NCBI RefSeq assembly: GCF_026210795.1 | Contig: NC_089434.1 | Location: forward strand, 3,968,001-4,032,000 | DNA from: Rhizophagus irregularis | Taxonomy: Eukaryota > Glomeromycota > Glomeromycetes > Glomerales > Glomeraceae | Reading direction: 5' to 3' | Length of the DNA stretch: 64,000 nucleotides | Shown: one piece after another, positions 57,746-64,000 of the stretch | How the letters are laid out: each line of letters opens with the position of its first letter | Numbering within the stretch: position 1 is the stretch's first letter | The notes under the pieces: generated by a model | The model's database searches: none | The model's input: only the letters and a program-made list of their open reading frames with translations | What the model was told of the DNA's origin: nothing | Made by a program: the position numbers and the translations under genes

Positions 57746-60501
57746 TAAAGCATTATGTATTTCGTGGAGACATTGAACCCCCGTTTATATGAAAAAAGGC
57801 TCACCGGTCTTTACGGTCTATTAGAAACTAAATAATAAAAAATGATATTAATAATATTTTTCACTTTATCAGAATGGTAATTTTTAAAAATTTTTACAAG
57901 CAAAAAATATATTGATTTATAATAAACTATCATAAAGAGAAATTTTTTAAATAAAAATGGTTCCTTTTTATATCTGGGAAAAAAATATATTTTCATTTTA
58001 ACGATGCGCGGAAATTCCGTCCATTTTTCTGTGATACATACACATATATTAGGTTTAGTTTTATATATAAAAAGTATCATTTTAAAAAGGATAATTGTTT
58101 TACTTATTATGTAACAATTTTTTTTTTTTTGCAAACAAAAACCACAATGACATTCAGGGGAACGCCTTTAAAATACCAGTAAAAGATAAAAGGAAAATAT
58201 TGATGCAGATCTTATTGGATGTTAAAGTACTTTCCCGGTGGTATTGTTGTGTCCCAAGTTGACGATGTGCCCCAAATCAACGATCGGCCTAAATTCTCGG
58301 CCCCCCTTATTGTAAAATTTGTAAAATATATTACGATATGTATCAAGTAAGACCCGTTGCGGTGCTAAAAACGATATATTTGCGATAAAGAAAGATTTTA
58401 ATAAAAAGCTACTATTGTTTTATTGAAGAGAAATTATGCAAAGAGTGCTTAATAATACAATATGTTAAGCACATATTGCAATTATTGCATGAGTAACCAA
58501 ATCAACTATCAAATCAAATTTGTGAAACAATAAATTTCAATGGTGCATGTGAAACAACGCCAATAAAGTATGATGTGTCGCATGTCCATACATTTTTGTA
58601 AAAAATCTTCACACTACATTAAAAAATATCATGGGAACTTTTTATTTCGATCCCTGAAAGTTACAAATAAACAATCATTCAAATTTAGAAATTCTCATGC
58701 ATGTTGGCGCTTCAAAGAATATATGACGTTATTAGAACAATACAAACACATGTAAAATGTTAAATGGTTTTATTTTTTTCCCAGAATATTTAGAAGGAAT
58801 CATTAAATATGACATTATAATAGAACTTTGTAATTATATTGTCGTATGAACCCTAATATTGAGATTAACTATATTCGACTAAAAATCTTGAATAAATGAG
58901 AACAAAGAAAAAAAATATTCAAAAAAAAATATTCGTTATTGAAGCGTAATATTAAGTACTAACACATGTTTTCCTATCAGATGTATAAATATGTCTAGTT
59001 CTAACCTAAAATGATAAATTGATCAATAAAATTTGTGTTCATCCATTGAATGAATTTTTTACCAAAAATGAAGAATTGATTATAGAAATTTGTGACCATC
59101 CAATACACGAATCATTTTCAGCGGAAATGAAAACAAAATTTAATTAAATAAGATATTTTGTTAAAAAAACTTATTTGAAACATTACCAATAGCATTTGAA
59201 ATTCATAATATAATTGTGGACGCAATTTGCGATTATTCCTGAAACTGGTTTAAGTTTCATTAAAAATTATCTTTAATTTAGAACTTTATTGTTTTTTATA
59301 AATAAATCTAAATACTCGTACATAAGTGCATCAAAATAAAACACATGCATGAATAAATTTACAATTTTAATCACATTATTGACTAATTATCATTTACTCA
59401 TTGTAATATAGAACATTTCCAAAAAACAGAAATATTATTATATTACTTAACCCGTTTCCAATCATATTCACTACAATATGAGTTGTCTTCTTAGTACGGC
59501 GTTCAGACTACAGGAACGATTTATTATAATTATTTAATCCGTATTAATTCATTCGTGTGAATACTGTTCATTTAGTGGATGATCAAATATTGCTAATTAG
59601 AGAATATTCTTGCAAACTTTAGCTAGGATCAGTTGCATTCATTACAATATGAACAGCATTTCTTCGAAATTGTTTAACCGTACGTACGTATCATCGTCGG
59701 TGTAAATGATGTTGTTTCCTATTACTAAATTTAAACTTTAATACGCCATTTTTTTATTTTGATGATTGGTTTGGTTCCATTATTAACAATAATAAATAAA
59801 GGTTCTTTTTAAAATAAGGCATTAATTTGTTGGCTTCTCAACATAAATATTTTCTCATAAAGTTATAAAATGGGCTCCAGAACACCAGCTAAAAAATTTT
59901 CCTTACATCTTATTGTGCATAAAAGCACTTAATGTTTACCTATAATATCCACTTTCATTAGTTAAATACTCGACATAATGGACAATCCGGTCCATTAATA
60001 AAATTTTTAAAAAATTCGTTATCTTATATATAATAATCCGTTTCAATATGATCCATATATCGAGGATCCCGGTATATCATACGTCTATTATTATGTGACA
60101 CTAATTTTTTTCTCTATAATAAATTTCATGTCACGTCAAATTCTTATTAAAAAATCTTACTATTTGCGTGCTACGCTTATATAAACGAGTTCGGACTTCC
60201 TTTGAATTTAATGCAGTAATTAAGATATTTTTAAGAAAATTCATTTTCGTGGCACCTCGCATTTTAATTTATATTTATCGTTTTAACAATCGGTTTAAAA
60301 TTTGTTTAAAAATTAAGATTTATAATAATAATATAACTTTAAAGAAATATAATATCGTATCTATATGTAATTTTCTAAGATATTTAATTAAACAATTAAA
60401 TAAAGTTGTGTATTCTAGTAAGTAAAACTTGTTACGCTCGAATTATGATCGGCTCTTGTCCTTAAATAATTATCGAAGTCTGATAAATGAAGTTTATGGT
60501 A
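57746..60501. other. Gene-poor stretch with faint coding relics
   Basis: Around 59013-59145 a plus-strand frame reads LINKICVHPLNEFFTKNEEL then IIEICDHPIHESFSAEMK, a possible two-copy motif of an old protein. A GC-richer patch at 58230-58310 (TGCCCCAAATCAACGATCGG) is unexplained. Nothing else is supported. Confidence 0.35.
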
Positions 60502-60673
60502 TACAGTCAGACTTCTATAATTGCACTCTCCATAATCACCCTCTGGTTCGGTCACAAGCTTATATAATCTCTAATTATTTTACCTCAATAATTGCACACC
60601 CTCTTTAAATGCACTATTTTGAAAATTATGCATATGGTCTCAAGGGGTGTGCAATTATGGAGGTCTGACTGTA
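60502..60673. mobile_element. 168-bp Tc1/pogo-type MITE
   Basis: CAGTCAGACTTCTATAATTG at the left (60504) and CAATTATGGAGGTCTGACTG at the right (ending 60671) are inverted copies with two mismatches. They continue into GCAC/GTGC and are flanked by TA on both sides. The interior repeats AATTGCAC. Ends starting CAGT plus TA duplication are typical of pogo/Tc1 elements. Confidence 0.85.
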
Positions 60674-60769
60674 TATGGTACCAACAATAAACATGTTAAT
60701 AATGTTTCTGTGGGCTTAAGTTACACAGATGATGATTTTAAAATCAAGGTTGGTAAAAGTATCGAATTT

Positions 60770-62480
60770 TGGATTGGGATTTGGATTTGCCGATCATATA
60801 GTCATTTCGGATTGGATTGAGATCTACATAATTTATAATTTTGATAGTACCATAATAGTAGTGTGATCAAATGGATCGGGTTATTTACTAATATGATCAG
60901 TTGGCGTGTCATTTGATGATTATATAATAACTCCTTATTTTTATTACCTAAAGCAAACATTTTTATAGATAAACGAATTTTTATTTTATTTTTATTTATA
61001 CGTAAAGTAGAACTCATGCCCAATATATTTAGTAGGAAATAAATGAACTTTCCGTTTACAATATAATCACGTGTGAAATTATAATCATGAGTGACATTTA
61101 GTGCGACATAATAATGATCGACTTAATCCAATCCCCAATTCGGATTTTTAATTTTAAATGAATACGTATTTGACTCGATCCAATTTGAATCCAAATCAGG
61201 ATTTAGATTTATAAGTACAGTTTAGACTTAGCCTAATTCAAATGAAATCCAGTCCAAATCAGGTTATCAATTTTCTAATCCAATTCAAATCAGGTTATTA
61301 ACTTATAAATATGGATTTCAAATCTAAATAAATCAGATTTAAAATTTTGTAAATATGGATTGGACTCATCCCATCCAAATCAAATCAGGTTTTTAACCAG
61401 ATTAGACTTAATCCATTTCGAATCCAAATCAGGTTTATAATTTATAATTTGTGGATTGTACTCAATCTAATCCAAATTTTATATTAGGATCTTTGATGGA
61501 TTGGACTCAACCCCATCCAAATCTGAATCTAAATCAGGTTTATAGTTTATAATTATGGATTGTACACAATCCAATCTAAATTTTATAATGGATTTTTGAT
61601 TTATAAATATGGATTGGACTCAACCACATCCAAATCAAAACAGGTTTTTAAAATTAGTCTTAATCCAATCTGAATCTAAATCAGGTTTAAAATTCAATCT
61701 AATCCAAATTTTATATTAGGATTTTTGATGGATTGTACTCAACCACATTCAAATCAAATCAAGTTTTTTAAAATTAGACTTAATCCAATCTGAATCTAAA
61801 TCAGGTTTATAATTTATAATTATGGATTGTACTCAATCTAATTCAAATTTTAAATCAGGATTTTTGATGGATTGGACTCAACTCCATCCAAATCAAATCA
61901 AGTTTTTAAAATTAGACTTAGTCTAAATCAGGTTTATAATTTATAATTATGGATTGTACTCAATCCAATCCAAATTTTATATCAGGCTTTTTAATGGATT
62001 GGACACAACCCATCCAAATCAAATCAGGTTTTTAAAATTAGACTTAGTACAATCTGAATCTAAACCATGTTTATAATTTATAATTATGCAATCCAATCCA
62101 AATTAATTTATAATTATGGATTGTACTCAATCTAATCCAAATTAATTTATAATTATGGATTGTACTCAATCCAATCCAAATAATTTTATAATTATGGATT
62201 GTACTCAATCCAATCCAAATAATTTTATAATTATGGATTGTACTCAATCCAATCCAAATAATTTTATAATTATGGATTGTACTCAATCCAATCCAAATTT
62301 TATATCAGGATTTTTGATGGATTGGACTCAACCCCATCAGGTTTTTAAGATTAGACTTAATTACAAATTATAAACCTGATTTAGATTCGGATTGAATTAT
62401 GGATTGGACTCAATTCAATCCAAATAACGGATTGGACTCTATCTAATCCAAATGAAATCTAAGACAGATTGGATTCCAAA
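60770..62480. repeat. Palindromic GGATTG..CAATCC satellite
   Basis: About 1.7 kb built from TGGATTGTACTCAATCCAAT-type units, ATCAGGTTTATAATTTATAA and AGACTTAATCCAATCTGAAT. Longer composite units of ~110-140 bp dominate up to 62.07 kb. From 62110 to 62300 a clean 39-bp unit (ATGGATTGTACTCAATCCAA and on) repeats about five times. Since 39 is divisible by 3, it opens frames on both strands (MDCTQSNPNNFII repeats), which I do not regard as genes. Confidence 0.85.
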
Positions 62481-62930
62481 TGATGAACCAAAATTTTTGA
62501 AACTATTTCAATTATTATAGGTTGACAATAGTAACTTATTTCGTTCCACTTGTTGCGCCAATAAAAAAAAATAATAATAAAAAAATCATTTTTACAATTA
62601 TATGTTAAATATGAATCCATTTTTAGTGTGTCGAACAAAAAAAAAATTAGCATTCCTGATTTGTCGATCAGTTTATTCGCGGAAGAGATCGGCATTTAGG
62701 GAATGCGGCGGCATCATTGATTTTTTCAATACTAACTTAATTTAGGGGCCAGAAATGACGCCATTTTATTTCAGAGTTCTCCTATTTATATAGGCTAACT
62801 CCCATGATTAGAAAAAAAAAGTAAAAATTAGGAAGACACAGTAAATCTATCACCGAAATTATGGTCTCTGCCAAATAATGTATTATTGGCTGATGATGAC
62901 CAAAATAGGAACGTGATTTGCGGATCTTCT
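62481..62930. other. Spacer upstream of the BAG gene promoter
   Basis: AT-rich, no supported gene. The 78-codon minus frame at 62459-62695 has no motif. Confidence 0.4.
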
Positions 62931-62936
62931 GGGCGG

Positions 62937-63066
62937 TTCTAGAATCTAGTCTAGTCTAAATCCGTAAAAATTTACAAAATATCTAGAACTTTCTCGATTA
63001 AAGAAATTACTAGAAAAACTTACTGTAAATTGTCTAGAACTTTCTTTATTAAAACTATAAATATGA
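62937..63066 (+). promoter_or_regulatory. Heat-shock elements and TATA box
   Basis: TTCTAGAA (62937-62944), then TCTAGAACTTTCT twice (62983-62995 and 63034-63046). These are alternating TTC/GAA units at the 2-base spacing bound by heat-shock factor; the second cluster can be read as four units. CTATAAATATGAT (about 63055) is a good TATA box 115-125 bp before the ATG at 63181. Confidence 0.7.
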
Positions 63067-63180
63067 TAAAAAATTTTTTTCTTAGTTTTAACTTGAATAC
63101 ATAAGAAAAAAAAAATTTTTTTTTTTATTCACCTTTTATTTTGTTTAGCATCAGATACTTTTCTTTTCTTTTGATAAAAG

Positions 63181-63972
63181 ATGTTTATTTACCCAAGTTT
63201 CATGTACGAGCCAAGAACTCCGCCATCATTTTACCCTCATACAAGGAATTATCCATGTTCTTATCATCATAATAATTATAGTAATCAACCTGAACCTTTT
63301 TATTATTCTACTCCGCGAAATTACTTTCCATTTGATGAAGATCAAAGAGAACAATTATTAAGGGAACAATTTTTACGCAAACAACAAGAACATGAAAGAG
63401 AACAAGAATTAGAACGATTGAAAAGTTTTTATGATCATAAAGCAAGGCAACAGAAACAACCGGAAGTATCAACGTATAACACCAATTATCAACCAAAAAA
63501 ATCGTTTAAAGTAAAAATTCAGAGTGATGAGGACGAAGCAAAAGCCAAAATCAATAAATCTCAAGCGGCTCATAAAATATATAATTTTATTAAGAATCAA
63601 TCGGCAAATAAACAAACTCGTAAAATATTAAATAAATTACATATACTTCATAGAATTGAGAATGAATTAAAGAAAATTCAAAAAACGAAGCATTTAGGAA
63701 ATTTAACATTTGATACTAAAGAAAATGGGAAACAAATTTTACCAATTTCAATCGACAATAAAAAATTCCTAGAATATGAAGATAAAATTGTTAAATCATT
63801 TGATAAATTGGATGAAATACAAAGCGAGGGTGTTGATATTATTCGTGATAGAAGGAAATTCCTTGTAAATTTTGCTCAAACGTTACTAAATGAATTGGAC
63901 ATTGAAAAAGAAAATCAATGGAAAGTATTTTCCATGCCCCTTGAAAATGAGGGAAATAAAAATAATGTTTAA
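63181..63972 (+). CDS. BAG-domain co-chaperone
   Basis: Single-exon gene of 263 residues. The first ~50 residues are Pro/Tyr/Asn-rich. Residues ~55-90 are a charged helical segment (EDQREQLLREQFLRKQQEHE). Residues ~125-250 form a helical BAG-type domain: AAHKIYNFIKNQ, KILNKLHILHRIENELKKI, LTFDTKENGK, FLEYEDKIVKSFDKLDEIQS, and VDIIRDRRKFLVNFAQTLLN. BAG domains bind the ATPase domain of Hsp70 and promote nucleotide exchange, and DIIRDRRKFLV fits the Hsp70-contact helix. No membrane segment, so it is likely cytosolic or nuclear. Upstream heat-shock elements suggest stress induction together with Hsp70. The start is the first ATG after the TATA box. Assignment to BAG is from pattern memory; another three-helix cochaperone is the alternative. 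Confidence 0.8.
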   Translation: MFIYPSFMYEPRTPPSFYPHTRNYPCSYHHNNYSNQPEPFYYSTPRNYFPFDEDQREQLLREQFLRKQQEHEREQELERLKSFYDHKARQQKQPEVSTYNTNYQPKKSFKVKIQSDEDEAKAKINKSQAAHKIYNFIKNQSANKQTRKILNKLHILHRIENELKKIQKTKHLGNLTFDTKENGKQILPISIDNKKFLEYEDKIVKSFDKLDEIQSEGVDIIRDRRKFLVNFAQTLLNELDIEKENQWKVFSMPLENEGNKNNV

Positions 63973-64000
63973 CAAAAAAATTAGAATCAGAAAAAATAGA

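Noticed and set aside
57811-58134. 107-codon minus-strand ORF rich in Ile/Phe/Lys
   Set aside because: Composition typical of random AT-rich frames; no start context, intron or domain support.
62071-62373. 13-residue-repeat ORFs on both strands (MDCTQSNPNNFII type)
   Set aside because: Produced by a 39-bp satellite unit; open on both strands and continuous with noncoding repeat.

Overview
The window looks like nuclear DNA of a very AT-rich, intron-containing fungus, most likely an arbuscular mycorrhizal fungus of the Rhizophagus/Glomeromycotina type. That assignment is inference. It rests on the base composition, short GT..AG introns, and a set of families known to be expanded in those fungi: TKL-like kinases with a cysteine-rich N-terminus, kinase-Sel1 fusions, F-box/leucine-rich proteins and Argonautes. 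The dense load of decayed transposons fits too. I saw no bacterial operons, rRNA, convincing tRNA or CRISPR.

Layout. 0-8 kb: an Arg/Gly-rich gene or gene relic on the minus strand, a six-unit array of ~139-bp 'mini-exon' repeats, a broken Argonaute (PIWI) relic, and two decayed coding regions. 8-18 kb: the best ordinary genic block, with an intact F-box protein (8222-9679), a frameshifted F-box paralogue, a four-exon Cys-rich protein kinase (14073-16446) and a two-exon secreted cysteine-rich protein (17299-18125, minus). 20.7-24.3 kb: one 3.6-kb foldback element with matching ends and a direct 8-9 bp target duplication. It is packed with nested inverted and tandem repeats and ends about 140 bp upstream of the next gene. 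24.5-30.5 kb: a five-exon, ~1,899-residue kinase fused to about 40 Sel1 repeats. 30.5-44.8 kb: a transposon graveyard holding helicase-like, LINE RNase H and kinase-exon relics and several MITEs with identifiable ends, plus one small membrane protein with an Arg/Gly tail (38840-39097). 45.7-48.3 kb: a probable 2.6-kb DNA element into which a 1.1-kb retroposon carrying a 244-codon ORF has inserted with a 17-bp target duplication. 48-60.5 kb: mostly gene-free sequence with decayed coding relics. 60.5-62.5 kb: a Tc1-type MITE and a palindromic satellite. 63.2-64 kb: an intact BAG-domain co-chaperone gene with heat-shock elements upstream.

The intact genes point to signalling (two kinases), ubiquitin-dependent turnover (F-box), protein folding under stress (BAG) and secretion (the cysteine-rich protein). 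No gene cluster with a shared pathway is visible; proximity here seems to reflect duplication of gene families among repeats. Exon boundaries were placed by eye from GT/AG sites and reading-frame continuity. Family names come from motif recognition, not searches.
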